From positions 97,013 through 161,012 of the forward strand of contig JAQGDQ010000502.1 in the NCBI GenBank assembly GCA_030141605.1: 64,000 nt of DNA. Direction: 5' to 3'. The notes below the pieces were generated by a model. It saw nothing but the letters and a program-made list of their open reading frames with translations. It did no database searches and had not been told where the DNA came from. The DNA comes from Tubiluchus corallicola (taxonomy: Eukaryota; Priapulida; Priapulimorpha; Priapulimorphida; Tubiluchidae). This document shows positions 1 to 11,672 of the stretch, piece after piece (within the stretch, counting starts at the first letter, position 1; each line of letters opens with the position of its first letter). The position numbers and the translations under genes were made by a program.

Positions 1-702
1 AGTAGCGATAATGTCTCATATCAACATTAACACGTACACATATATCCGGATTGTGTAACAATGACCAGTATGTAACATGATTTGTACACAGATTTAGAAA
101 ACCACTAGGTAATATGATGTAAACTAGATTACAATCAATTATACAACATCATCTGCTGGACAGAGCTAAAGCTCTAACGTAAAGTCAGACTCATATTAAG
201 GGTTGTTATTTACATATCATATTTCAGCTACTACAGAAGTAGCATGAATATTTGAACAGGTTAGGACTGCACCTTCAATTTTCGAGTTTTTACAATTTGT
301 AGAATTATGAGTAAAAGCTAACAGATGCACGTTTGTTAAATTTTAGAGCAAATTTGTTTCAAACGAAATCAGTAAATTTTATTAACGTTTAAGCTCAAAC
401 TGCGTAATGACATTTTTACGAAATATTAGTGAAAGCGGACAATTACTAACAATACTTAAACATGCAAATGAAGAGCCATTTATACACAATGAAGGACAGC
501 TTACTACGTAAGGTCTTGTGAGAAAATCAAGACGTCTGAGGTCATTTCCTACCTTGCAAGTGGGATGTGATTGAATAAAGTGTAACAACTGTGCTAACAA
601 GTACAAAAACTGTACATATATAGTTTACTTACATAATTATACAGTCCCATAATTATTAAATTAGATATCACATTAGTTTTGTTAATTAATTATCTACCAA
701 TA
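1..702. other. downstream flank of the membrane protein gene
   Basis: AT-rich sequence with no supported gene. A TTTATT at 378-383 would read AATAAA on the minus strand, about 320 bases past the stop codon at 703. It is a possible polyadenylation signal, but several other AT-rich matches exist. Confidence 0.3.
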
Positions 703-2851
703 CTATCTCCACGTAGTGTGAAAGTTTCCGCTGTACAAAATATCGTCGTCGTCGCTTTCTATCCCGGAAGGCAACAGCTGCGTCAGTTCCTGATATTCGC
801 CTCTATTGGGCCGTCTCCGATTTTTCCATCGCTGGTTAAACTGACGGATGTAGTTCATCTTGCTTCGAATGAGTACTGAAAAGTATGAAAGAAATGATTC
901 ATTAAATACATCATTGTGTGACAAAACTGATGCATGCTATATCCAGTGACTCAGCAAGCTCAGAAACTAAACTATTTTTTGCATACAATTGTTTTCATAC
1001 ATCCATTAAATACTTGTACACAATTTTTTTGCATACTTTTCTTTCAAAACTGCTTAAGTTTTCAAAACAAAAATATATTTTTTTGACATTTTAGGTAGTA
1101 GGCAGAAAGGTTCTGCTTTGAGTGTTTAGCTATTTTTGTGGGCAAGTGCAAGTAATGCTTTTAATCATCAACCACTATACTAATCATACAACGTCAAGAT
1201 ATGAGCTATAATTATTAATATTTCCTTATTATCCTCACAGTGGACACCTTCAACACAGCACCTGTCACAAACCACTCAGTATATTGGTAACTACAAAAAA
1301 TCGTAAAAATGTTGAAATACTACTATAGCGGTGAAAAGATTTGGCGTGCAACTTGCCAAGACAAGATCCCACACGAGACAGAGATAATTTTGCAGAACCT
1401 AAGTACACACACTGCTTAATATCAGGACTCCTCTTAGAAGATACACATAAACAAAAACAGATCAGCGATTATTGTTCAAGACCAACTATGGATGAGAACT
1501 CCAGTCATAGATATAAAAAGACGGTCATAACACTAAGCTGGGACTGCATGCCTCGGTCAAAGGATTAGTATTTCATGATACTAGAATGAATGAAGTAAGG
1601 ATGAACTAATGGGTTTAGTTAAGGTATTGTTATTTCAAATTGTATATAATCCTTGCATGCCAGTAATAAGGTCTGAAAAGAGTAAAATATATGCAGTCTG
1701 CTGAACCCACTAGCGACCATCACTCATTCACGACAAGGCATTCCATTTGAAACTAAGCGCCACTGCGATTACATTTATTCTAATAGTCTGCTAGTAAGAA
1801 ACACAATTTAATCAAAGCCGGCCACAAAAAATGTTTCTGTATTATCTCATGAGCACAAAACACATCAGTAGGGGAGTAACAATTTTTTTCTTAAAGCTTT
1901 ACGAATGTTTAAAGCTGAATAAAATCAGTTGAATTCAAATTTTGTTTATTTCCCACTGGTTAGCAGTAATGTTATAATTTTTTCAATGCATATTTTTTCG
2001 CACTTTGTTTTTTAGTTTTTTGTTTCGCATTACTAAATTATTGCATAATTATCGATTATCATATAGTCTGTTTTTTATACGATATGAACGTTTGTTCTGA
2101 TAGTTATGGTGTAAACGGCAACACTACCTGGCCGCTAATATGCTGATTTGGCGACAAATACGATACTGTTTGGTCTGCAAAACAATAATCACCATCATCT
2201 AAAATGGCAACTTTGGCCTAAAGATATCTGTAGGAAAACATGGTTATGTTTCGCTGAAACAACAATGTTATAATAATTATTACGTTTTATGGTTTAAATT
2301 AAAAAAATGCGCTGTGATAAGACTGCATCAGGAAATTATTTGAGCATACAAAAAATGATAAAATTCCCGGCTGGGTGAGTGATAAAAAATATTACCTGGG
2401 CGATTAGACGAATTAGCAGTTTTTCCAAGTATTTTTGTTGTCGGCCCAATGTGCAATAAATTGTTTTCAGGATGGAGTCAATGTTTTTGAAAATCAGCTC
2501 TTTATATGGGCAATTTAATGTGTATAAGGTGAGATGATTAATGTCTGTGAAATATCTCAGATGCATCACTACATACCTGATATCTGTTCAAACTTCACAA
2601 CTTGATCGGGTGAGAAAACATTTTCCCGCTCATCGGTGTCATAAAATCGTGTCAGCCATAACCTTGAATGTATCACTGTTACTAAAATCAATAAGCATAA
2701 AAAAATCAAGCTACCGGCAGCCCAGTACTTATCTGAAGCCGGTACTACGAGATTTGCAATGTGGTGGATGCCATGAATCGTTGCGTTCGCCACTAGAGTA
2801 CTGTTCTCAATGGAGGTGGTAGTGGCAATAACAGGATCTGTTATTCTTGTG
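703..2851 (-). CDS. 3' end of an unrecognised single-pass membrane protein with lysosomal-type sorting motifs
   Basis: Two exons join in phase: about 2577-2851 (donor GTATGT at 2576; the acceptor near 2851 is my best guess) and 703-875 (acceptor TTTTCAG, stop TAG at 703-705). The first encodes a stretch with two N-glycosylation sequons (NST, NAT), then a hydrophobic segment of about 21 residues starting near YWAAG, then a basic stretch. The second encodes a basic, then acidic, cytoplasmic tail. The tail holds YQEL, which fits YxxPhi, directly overlapping ELTQLL, which fits [DE]xxxL[LI]; both are known AP-complex sorting signals. The tail ends with a DDDD cluster and a short hydrophilic C-terminus. 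I see a type I layout (glycosylated lumen, one span, about 80-residue tail) and infer an endosomal or lysosomal membrane protein. The N-terminus with any signal peptide was not found. I do not recognise the family; FAM174-like proteins also end in acidic tails but do not match closely. Confidence 0.6.
876..2576 (-). other. intron between the two 3' exons of the unrecognised membrane protein gene
   Basis: AT-rich DNA with no open frame that I can support. It contains poly-T/poly-A tracts and no recognised repeat. The flanking donor and acceptor give consistent phase (phase 1), which is the main evidence that this is an intron. Confidence 0.5.
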
Positions 2852-3083
2852 CTGGAATGGTAACTTCTGATCATCATGATTCAGTTTTGTAGTTTTTTAC
2901 TAGAATAGCTCCAAGCATTGTATTGCATGCTGTATCACCTGAAATAATATTTATGCAGATTAATGTTTGGTATTATACAGTCAAGTAAAGTCATTATCGT
3001 TTTGTTAACAAAAATTGCAATAGGAACTAAAGAAGGTGCACTTGGTATTCAAGTAGTTGGGTTTTACATTTTCCGATTATAAT

Positions 3084-4058
3084 TAGGGATGAAACAGCTC
3101 TGGTTCCAGATCTACAGATCCTGTAATTTTAATGGAATCGGATTCGGCAAAAAATGTTTGTCGGATTTGGCACTGTTTGTGTTTGTATTTATCTATGTGT
3201 AAAATTAACGAATGCACACAGATTGCGAAAAAAATTAGACCGGGTAAGGAAAAATATACAAAACGGTTCAATTACCCGAATAGGCTTATTTTTCAAAGAA
3301 TTTGACGGATTTCTACAAAAAACTTCAGAAATTTACGAAAACTATTGCTTAGTATTTATGCCACCATGGTTGTAGCACAAATGATGCTCGTAATCTTCAA
3401 GTTTAAATAAAAGAGGAGTTAACACTACAAGCGCTAAGAAGAATTAAAATGGTTGCAATGGTCATGTGACAAAAACTGCAGTGTTTTGTGCCTTGCAGCT
3501 TGAAAGTGCCTAGTAAATGGTAGAGAAGGCGTTGTGAGATACCCAAATCACTGATGCTGTGGTTCCGTCCATCAAAGAGCATGCAAGGATAGTGCTATTG
3601 CGTAACAGCACTCCCATACTCAGTGTGCCGTTAGCAACACCTTTACAGGGCCCTGGGTGATGATGGAGAGCTTCACCTTGAGCATGCTCAGTAATTGATG
3701 ACTGTGCAATTGCACTAATTTATATAATCAGCAGCCTATCTAAGAAAGCTAGGTAGTGCAGTGTACCAGTTTTTGTCAACACCGCAGCACCTGTACATAA
3801 CCATATTATTGTGTCAATAAAGTGTTTATTTTTTACACATACTGGTTATTGTGCAACTAACATTACAAATGACGTAAAAATGTCTCCTAAAAATCCTAGA
3901 AATCTACTTTTTCAAGGACAGATCAACGTGTGCAGTGTTTGTAGTTAAAATTACTCAGTAACCCTGAAAACAAATAGGCGATGCAGCACATGAACAAACG
4001 GCAAAACAAACGAAATATCGTTTACTTCAATTTGTAGATCCGGACCTATGCATCCCTA
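3084..4058. mobile_element. non-autonomous hAT-type DNA transposon, 975 bp
   Basis: The ends are inverted: TAGGGATG at 3084-3091 and CATCCCTA at 4051-4058. Further in, both ends share a match to TCCGGATCTACA-like sequence. The flanks are an imperfect 8-bp direct repeat, ATTATAAT (3076-3083) and ATTATCAT (4059-4066), 7 of 8 identical. An 8-bp duplication with TAGGGRTG-like ends is typical of hAT elements. No transposase coding region is visible inside, so it would depend on an autonomous relative. Confidence 0.8.
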
Positions 4059-5024
4059 ATTATCATGTCCTGGTGAGTACAGGTGGTTTACTCACCAGTA
4101 AAAAAAGGTTTCACACTTATTTAGCTTTAAGCCAAAATTGACGAAAATACTATATAAATAGGTTTAATTACTCGTAAACTGTAAAGAACAAAATTACCAA
4201 ACATTTTTCCTTAATATTTTGCATATTAACTACACAAAAACCAAAAAAAACGGACTAACCAAGATAAGGACAGATTTACTTTATTCAATTTTGTATAAAG
4301 TAAAATTGCAGCTTCGCATAAAGTACTACTACTACCAAAAACAATTTGAAAGTAACAAACGCAGGGCTTCCTAAACGCAAGTTTACAGCGCTTACCTTCA
4401 TGAAAAATCCGATTTGACAATGTCATTTAAATTAGATCGATGTTTAGCAAATTCCTCAAAGCCAGTGTCACATTTTGCCACATTTGCTTTTACGTTCAGA
4501 AAACTACTCTTAATTTAAAAAACACTGCCTGTCTACCATTTTCAATTTTGACTTGTCAGCACTATGGGCATTCTTCCATAGAATGACGATTGTCAGTGAC
4601 AACGCATTTGCTCACGACCAATTTCATTATCATAGGCAAAACGTTATTAGTACGAGAATTTTTACTGAACATAAAGTTTTTGGTTCATTCGGTTGAAAAA
4701 AATCAGTAACGAATGAGCTCTGTTTTTGTGCTTTTGCAATGCAGTCCGCTCCGACAGTAATAATTTGTAGTTTTTTGTCGTGTCGAACAGAAACAGTTGC
4801 TGCATGGTAGTTAATTTCAATTTTTTTCAATTTCAACAGTTAAGAAACAAAGCTTGTGAAACCATTATGAAATCAAAAGCATCATAAGTAAATTAATATA
4901 ATATTCATATAAATTTGATATAACAGTGTATATAAATGTAATAAACAAATTTAGATGGAAAAGGTGTGTAAGAACTTATATATTTATAGAAAAAGAACTT
5001 AAAACTAAAATAGAAACTATGATA

Positions 5025-5345
5025 AAATTGACATTTAAAAAAATAAAACCTTCCAAAAACAAATGTATGTCAAAAATGCAGATGAGACGAAATGAAGAAT
5101 AGTATGGCAATTGGCTTAATATTGTAGATGTTAAAGCAAATATTAAAAATCTATATAAAGGGGATCTGAAATGTTCTTTATGTCAGGTAGCAGAGGATAC
5201 TAATGAATTTGAATGTAAAGCTGTGTATATCAACAAATTGGGCCTATCCTTGCAAGGGATAAGTGAGTGAAGCATAGATAAATTACTCTGACTAGGATGT
5301 ATGTTGACAAGCTAATGAAACTAAACATATAATTAAAGACGAGTG
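5025..5345 (+). pseudogene. decayed C-terminal tail of a non-LTR reverse transcriptase
   Basis: Translation with internal stops and a probable frameshift gives pieces such as VDVKANIKNLYKGDLKCSLC followed by a TNEFECK-like end. This matches the Cys-x2-Cys ... Cys pattern seen at the C-terminus of many metazoan LINE polymerases. A second, open copy of the same domain lies at 59499-59846 (it reads NYQNKFKGDAKCSL). The copy here has kept both cysteines of the first knuckle but is otherwise broken. Confidence 0.5.
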
Positions 5346-5497
5346 AACACTGAACAGTAAAGGCAAGTTGACGTTAAAAGATATTTGGTGTGATTCGGAA
5401 AACAAGTTAATCGTGTTATTGATCTCGCAAATAGACGCTTTTTATTGACGTCTGTTTGCTCGCCAGTGGTGGTGAAGAGGATCGAACGTATCCACGG

Positions 5498-5859
5498 TAG
5501 GGGTGAGCATCGAATGTTCGAGTTCTAACGTTTGAATCAAATTGGAACGTTCGAATTCAATTCGAATAATTCAGCACTTCAATCACATACGTTCTTTATC
5601 ATTAAAACTATTGGTACACTATGTGATTAGCATAATTTAGCTGTGATTTCTGTGCACAATTTTAAACAAATTATTAATTTGTAAGTTGCAGAACAAAATT
5701 GAGTTATATCCATGATCTTTGTAAAACTGATTTCTACTGGTGGTTCGAAAATCTTTCAATTCCACTTCGAGTTCGTTCAAACTACTGAAGTTCGATTCGA
5801 AATTCGAAAGTCACAAATTTGATTCGATTTCGCTATCAGGTAGAGCACGCTCGCCCCTA
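5498..5859. mobile_element. short hAT-type MITE, 362 bp
   Basis: The left end reads TAGGGGTGAGC (5498-5508) and the right end GCTCGCCCCTA (5849-5859), near-perfect inverted termini. Flanking 8-bp direct repeats are ATCCACGG (5490-5497) and ATCCTCGG (5860-5867), 7 of 8 identical. Subterminal arrays of TTCGAA-like motifs face each other near both ends, as in many hAT MITEs. There is no coding capacity. Confidence 0.85.
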
Positions 5860-6584
5860 ATCCTCGGTATGAAAAGTGGACAAAAAGCTGATAAATTATC
5901 AAAAGTGAGAATTCACAGAAATAAAGAACAAGATGGACAAAAGAAAGAAGAAAAACGAAGTAGAAAACAGTTCAGCAAAGAAATGTTATGAAAAAGTATG
6001 AAAATGTGAGCGGTAAAGCAAGCAGTTGCTGGATGTACTTTAACTGTCGAACTGTGATTGTGCATGTATATAGACAGCGAGGTGATAGGAAACACAGTCA
6101 GCTAGATTTAAAATTACATGGTTACGAAAAAGGGACTAAATCGAGGAACGGTTTAATTTTTGCAGGTATAATAAAATGGTTATTTGTACGAATAGAACAG
6201 GTCCCTACAGGACAGGTTCAGCGTTTTCAAGCTTGTGGCTACATCTGTTGACTGAAAACGACACTAATCCACGAGAATGCGAATTTAAATTTCATTATAA
6301 GTGATTTTCGAAAATTTACGCGTCTGTCCAACGTATGCTTTGTTGTTATCCAACCTTGATCCTTTCAGCTTTTAATGATTTCTTGAGGTAGGAAAATTAC
6401 ATTTGCTGAAATGCTGATTGTACATTTGGACAGACATGACACTTGTAATCCTGGATTAAATTTTTATTTGCGCAGCTCACTAACATTGCTTACAGGAGAT
6501 TTTACCTATGTAACTGTGGAGTGTGGACACATCAATATAGGAAACTGTACCAGCATGAATTACTGAAGTCAGATATTACAGGTC

Positions 6585-6775
6585 TGACTGAAAGAGGTAG
6601 AAAGAAAGGAACAGTTAAACAAAGAGGGAGAGAAACAGGAGAGACGAGGGGGAACAGAGAGCTAGATAAGTAGGGAGGGGGAGAGAGAGAGAAATGAGGG
6701 AGAGATAAATAGATGGATGGAGGGAGGAGTGAGGGAGGGGAAAGAGAGAGAGAGAGAAAGAGAGAGAGAAGGGAA
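6585..6775 (+). repeat. purine-rich GA/GGGA low-complexity tract
   Basis: About 190 bases almost entirely of A and G, including (GA)n and GGGA runs. Such tracts can form triplex DNA. No gene signal overlaps it. Confidence 0.9.
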
Positions 6776-9216
6776 AATATGAATTAAGAATTCTATTTTT
6801 ACATACAGCACTGTGCCATAATTATTTTACGCCTGCACACATCATCAGTTTGAGTCACCCAGTGTAAAGCGACGAGAGTTGTTGAAGAGAGTAGAACTTC
6901 CATTCACGTGTGAATTTAACTCATTATCACCACCCCGTTTGTATAACACACAAACAATCAACACTACTATCGTATACACAAAAAGTACAATCATATCGCA
7001 AATGTACATGGTAATGTACTACGGCAATGAAGGAAAGCCTTGCCACGTACATAGTTACTAAAAATAACTGCCATCCAGTAACAACAGTTAGAGTTTCACG
7101 GTAGGGCCTAATATGCCATGTCACGGTAGATAACCACTTAATGATTACGGTCAGTTTAGAAGCTAGATCGTTCACCTTGCGATGAATTACGGCACTCTGT
7201 TATATAGGTGCACAAAGCAGAAAATGATAACGGACTCTAAACAACCAGTTTTGTGTAAAAGCATTCCAAGCGTGCATGACTAACGTAAATAATATCCTAG
7301 CATTAAACGAGGCATGTTATACTTCAGCGACGTTAATTTAAAAAGTAAATTAAGACTAGAAAAGTGATTTCATTCACTTTTTTTACAAATATATGTACAT
7401 ATAATGAGATAAACACAAAAACGGAACAATATTGTCATAAAAGGATACTACAAATGGCTTATCTTCATCTCTTGTTTATTTTACACACTCGTACTGTGAT
7501 TAGCATTTACAACTCAAACACAAAATGGCACGATTATTTATAAGTACATATTAATAAATTACACAATAGTTATTAACAACAAATGGTTTAAAAAGAAAAT
7601 GCAGCAATGGAATACGACAGACAGTGAAAACCAAATTAAAACTTAATTATAATTATAATATACACCACTTTAATTTCACTGGGGACAACTCCTGTTGTAA
7701 CTGAACTGGACATGTTAAGACAAATTTAGCAAAAGGATAACGATATGATGCAATATTTTTTTGCGATATGCTAGGGATAATGTTAAAGTAATATCGAAAA
7801 ATGACGTACGAAAAAACACTGTATACTATACACTGTACACACATTCAAGCAGTGGTTGTCCGTTGTGCGTATGGCCATTTAGTTAGAAAACAATGACGCA
7901 CTTAATAATAAAAACGCCATTAACACTTCATTAACTATACAGTATTTAAAATTAACATAACTACTGTACACATTCGTTATTAACAGCTTTTGGTGCACTA
8001 TGAAATTACAACCATGGAGTAAGGTACTGTACAAAAAAATTAGGATCTTTTCCCAGTATGTTTCCAAAATAAAATTTACTAAATAAATATTCTTTACATG
8101 TGTAGTATGGTTAATGGATAGATTGTCATACATTGACTACATTCATAATAAACTCTCATCAAAGCACTGCATCTGGAGGCTTCAAGTTTGGAAGCCAAGC
8201 AAAATTTTCCATAACGATGCAGGTGATCAGTAACCCATGAACTGTACAGCCTAGCCCCAGAGCCGGCAAGGCAGAAGAGTATATTTTGCCAAAGTTGCCA
8301 CAAATGAAATTTTCATGTTTTAAGAGGCTACAATCTATTAATTAACTTATCAATTTGACTTATGCAGCAAACAACATTTTTCGAAAAACATCACGCCTTT
8401 GTTATTGTGACTAGCACCAAGCAGTCAACAGATGTTATGTAGGTTGCCCAGTGTACACCAACAACGAACACAGTAAGACATACAATGAACTCACTGCAGT
8501 ATAGCTGATGTATATTTGCTTGTAACTAGACCCAGTGACACACTGATTAGATAACAGCTAATTAGTAGTACCAAAAACCTGAATGAAAGAGCATCGAGTA
8601 CCTCTCCCCCTCTCCCACCTTCACAATCGTGTACAAGTTTCCAGAGCATTCGAGTTCATTAACAGTTGTAACAAGTATTTAGAAGATACAATTATTTTTA
8701 ATTAACACATGTATAATAACAACTAATTATTACAGCAAACACTTAACACATCGCGTATGTGCACTTACAATATTGTGCATTTTATGATAGGACATGATTC
8801 AGGCAAAAATACTTTTTGGCAAGCGATGAAAAACATTTGCAATTAAAACAGTTAAAATCCGACTCTTGCAAACGATTTGCGTTTACCGCTAATAAAACTG
8901 TGCCCGCAACACCCACTTTTGCAGCAGCCCTGTTTGTTAATCAGTGCTATTACTGTAGCTTTCTTGCTACCAGACAAATTAGAAATTCTCAAATAAAGAA
9001 GTAGCAATTCTAACCTCAAAAAATCTGATTTAGTACACGTATTTATGACCAAAGCCGGGAAAAGTACAGCATGCACATCTAAGGACTTCCTGCAGAAACA
9101 GGAAAAACATTCATTTTTAATCTTGTTCTAATTTTGCAACATTTGTAGATGAAACCATAAAAAAGCAGACGGAGTACAGTTTTAATTACTTGAAATAAAA
9201 GTTGGCAATTTACTAC
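6776..9216. other. AT-rich stretch without a supported gene
   Basis: If the exons at 9.2-10.0 kb and at 0.7-2.9 kb belong to one minus-strand gene, this is intronic and should hold at least one further exon. I looked for an acceptor, a phase-1 open stretch and a donor on the minus strand and found nothing I would defend. Short open frames, such as a Cys-rich one at 8852-9076, look like chance. Confidence 0.3.
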
Positions 9217-10017
9217 CTGACAGTACTTCAGCAGTAATTGTGGTATCATACCTGCCCAAAATAACCACAGGTTCTGTAAAAGGCTTCAGTTGCCAGCTTG
9301 TGCAAAACAAGTGTTATTTTTGTTTCGGTCTTTTCACTACCCTGTCTCTCTTAGAAGTCGCATCATTTGTTAATGCCATGTTGATTATGTTATTGAGACA
9401 AATAAATTATTCTGCATTCTGTATTTGTTTCAAAAAAGCAAAGTGTCTTCAGTGAAGTAAACGAAGTGCAACACAGTTAGTGCTGCAACACAGCTGCCCA
9501 TATTTGGAATGTCAAGGAGACGATTTCCGAACTTACCAGAACTGGACCTACGTGTTAGAGAACGTGAAAAAACAGACTCTGATCCCAGAATAACGAAAAT
9601 ACAGATACCTTAATTTTCAAAATATAAAAATATATAACAACACTACTCAAATAAGCCTATGCTTGATTTTAGCTTGCAAACAAAACATCCTTATGTGGCA
9701 TCTTGCAGTCAATTTAGCAGACAAAAATATACAAAAGCCTGTTTTTTAATGAAATATATAGCCATCTCCTTTTTTAAAGCCTTCCACCTTTTAAGTTAAC
9801 TGTTGATTGTAAACATATACCAATAATACAAATGTGTGCTTGCATAGCAAAATCGTCCTTAAGCCTGCAATTAACGTTTTCTAGTTATTCACATACCCTG
9901 AATCTCCATTTCATGAGGATCAAGCACATCGCTCCATGTTATTTCTAAGCTGAGATAATCCACGTTGAAGTTGAGAAGCAGTCTATGCAGTGAAAAACGT
10001 AATCTTGAGAAAATCAT
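9217..10017 (-). CDS. two putative 5' exons of an unrecognised minus-strand gene
   Basis: Exon 9897-10017 runs from an ATG at 10017 to a GTATGT donor. Exon 9217-9273 has a good acceptor (CTTTTACAG) and a GTAGTA donor. Joined in phase they read through SLEITWSDVLDPHEMEI and then PVVILGRYDTTITAEVLS with no stop. An alternative start exists: an ATG at about 10030 in a strong context (ACAATGG), but it stops after 16 codons. It is also possible that the first exon begins at an internal AG near 9984. I do not recognise the protein. The phase agreement and the two good splice junctions are the only support. It may be the 5' part of the membrane protein gene that ends at 703. Confidence 0.4.
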
Positions 10018-10674
10018 TGTTAAAGTCAGCCATTGTTTTTTGTCGCGTCTCTACAAGACACTTAGCAACCGTACGAAAGTGTGGTTGCTATGGACTTTGT
10101 AACAGCACAATGAAGTTATGTTTCGGTAGATGGCTGTTCCTGACGAAGATTTGGTCTTGGCAACAGAAAAAACCCGAAGCAAAATGACTGTTTCCACGAG
10201 CTACTATTGGAGTTTGAAAATACAAGTTTTTTTGCAATTGCAGTATTAGTTTATAGGCAGAGAAATGGGCACTGGGTTATAAAATTAAATTTTTAGTATT
10301 TTTTGGACATTTTCTTGATAATCTGTTGCTAGAATATAAAAGTCAAATATATTTAGCATTTCTTTTTATAAAAAACAAAAAATTAACATTAGACCAAAAT
10401 TTTGGTGCATTCTACTTTGAAGCATCATAACGTAGTTTTAACTATGATGACTTATGGACGGTTTTGGTATGAAAGTACATAAATATAAAAATTCTTTTTA
10501 TTCTTAATAATGGAAATACAAATGCAAAATACAACTACCTTAAAATATGCCCAAGCACAGGTAAATTACAAACAGTTGTATCTGATACCATGCTGGAGAT
10601 ATCTGAATTTTTGCAAAAGCAACACTTCAGAGTTTCGCAAATGCCGACAAAACTAGTTCAATGCAACGGATACT

Positions 10675-11466
10675 AGTAGGCTCTGTTCATTAGACATACA
10701 GTTAATAGAAATGGTCGCCTAATGGACTCAGAAATGTCTGGTATGCGCTGCCATTATTCAAATGTATGTAAAAGGTATATAAAATAGGTAATTATCTCAA
10801 ATAACTCCGCGTAACTGACTCAATATTTTTGCTTCACGTACTTAAAACATGACACTTGTGTGTGATGAAGGAGTTTTCGTTAATTTTATGTCATCTTTTC
10901 TTCACTTTTGTGCACTTTAATATACGTAAAAACAGAAAGGTTAAGTATAACTTTGTTTCAAAGCAGGTTTGTTTATCATGCACTAATAAAAAGCAAAACT
11001 GCCACACCAGCATATTAGACTAATATGCTACTGTGGCAGTTTTGTTTTGAATTTGGCACACTCTCATCTGTTTTAATTAATCTTGCTGCCCAAGAATTTC
11101 TGGAAGCTAAACTTTTAATCACTTACCTAGCCGTTTCGTTTTGAAGCTCTTGCTGCTTTTCGCCGAACATTTAATCAGTTACCTGTTGCTGTTATGCCAG
11201 CAACACAACGGCAGTAATCTGTCAGTATTCTTTGCGACTTTATAAGTGTAAATATGAAATGCAGCTAAGAGCACAGAGTTAATTTTGAAAAGTATAGTAA
11301 AACACAAGCACAAACACCTAATATTTAAAGCTCTAGCAAGAGTGATGTGTTGTACATCAAAGACTAGTAATAATACACCACGTGGGTTAATAGATCCAGT
11401 CAGCTAATTGGGTCAAAACACTTCAATCCCAAAGTGAGAAGTGGGTCTATAAAGCAGGGGTTACTG
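10675..11466. mobile_element. Tc1/mariner-type MITE, copy 1 (about 790 bp)
   Basis: The termini read AGTAGGCTCTG on the left and, on the complementary strand of the right end, CAGTAACCCCTGC. Long internal stretches match the element at 30113-31057 in the opposite orientation, for example GTGTTTTGACCCAATTA next to one end and TTGACTCAATATTTTT further in. The target site is probably TA. There is no transposase. This copy carries an additional long palindrome at 10994-11044 that the other copy lacks in complete form. Confidence 0.75.
10994..11044. repeat. near-perfect 51-base palindrome/hairpin
   Basis: The left arm is CAAAACTGCCACA, a 2-base mismatch, then AGCATATTAG. One base later the right arm is CTAATATGCT, a 2-base mismatch, then TGTGGCAGTTTTG. 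The stem is about 23 paired bases with one internal mismatch pair and almost no loop. It sits inside the MITE at 10675-11466. As RNA it would form a long hairpin. Confidence 0.9.
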
Positions 11467-11672
11467 TATTAAAAATGGGAAAATAGGTGAAATGTCATAT
11501 GCAGAGTTAGCGGAAGATGTGGCCCACGGAAACTGCTTCAACAGACGCAAATTGGAAAAGTACATTTCCTCAAGTTAATAATTACTAACAACATTGGTAC
11601 TGTACAGCTTGTGAACTGTAAAACAATGATTAGAACGTATTTACAAGGACCATTCTTGCGAACACCTCAACA

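Larger units (their letters stand above)
10018..11672. other. intergenic region between the unrecognised gene and TMEM41B
   Basis: The region holds a Tc1/mariner-type MITE (10675-11466) and the TMEM41B 3' untranslated region next to 11673. An imperfect dyad of AGCAACC and GGTTGCT sits near 10063-10093, just upstream of the putative start at 10017. RFX X-box half sites look like this, but the spacing here (about 10 bases) is too long for a standard X-box. Confidence 0.4.

Noticed and set aside
8852-9076. Cys-rich minus-strand frame (QGCCKSGCCGHS)
   Set aside because: No start context, no flanking splice sites in phase, and AT-rich codon use; most likely chance.
9990-10187. 65-codon plus-strand frame at the possible 5' end of the unrecognised gene
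   Set aside because: It overlaps in antisense the better-supported minus-strand exon and has no similarity to a known protein.
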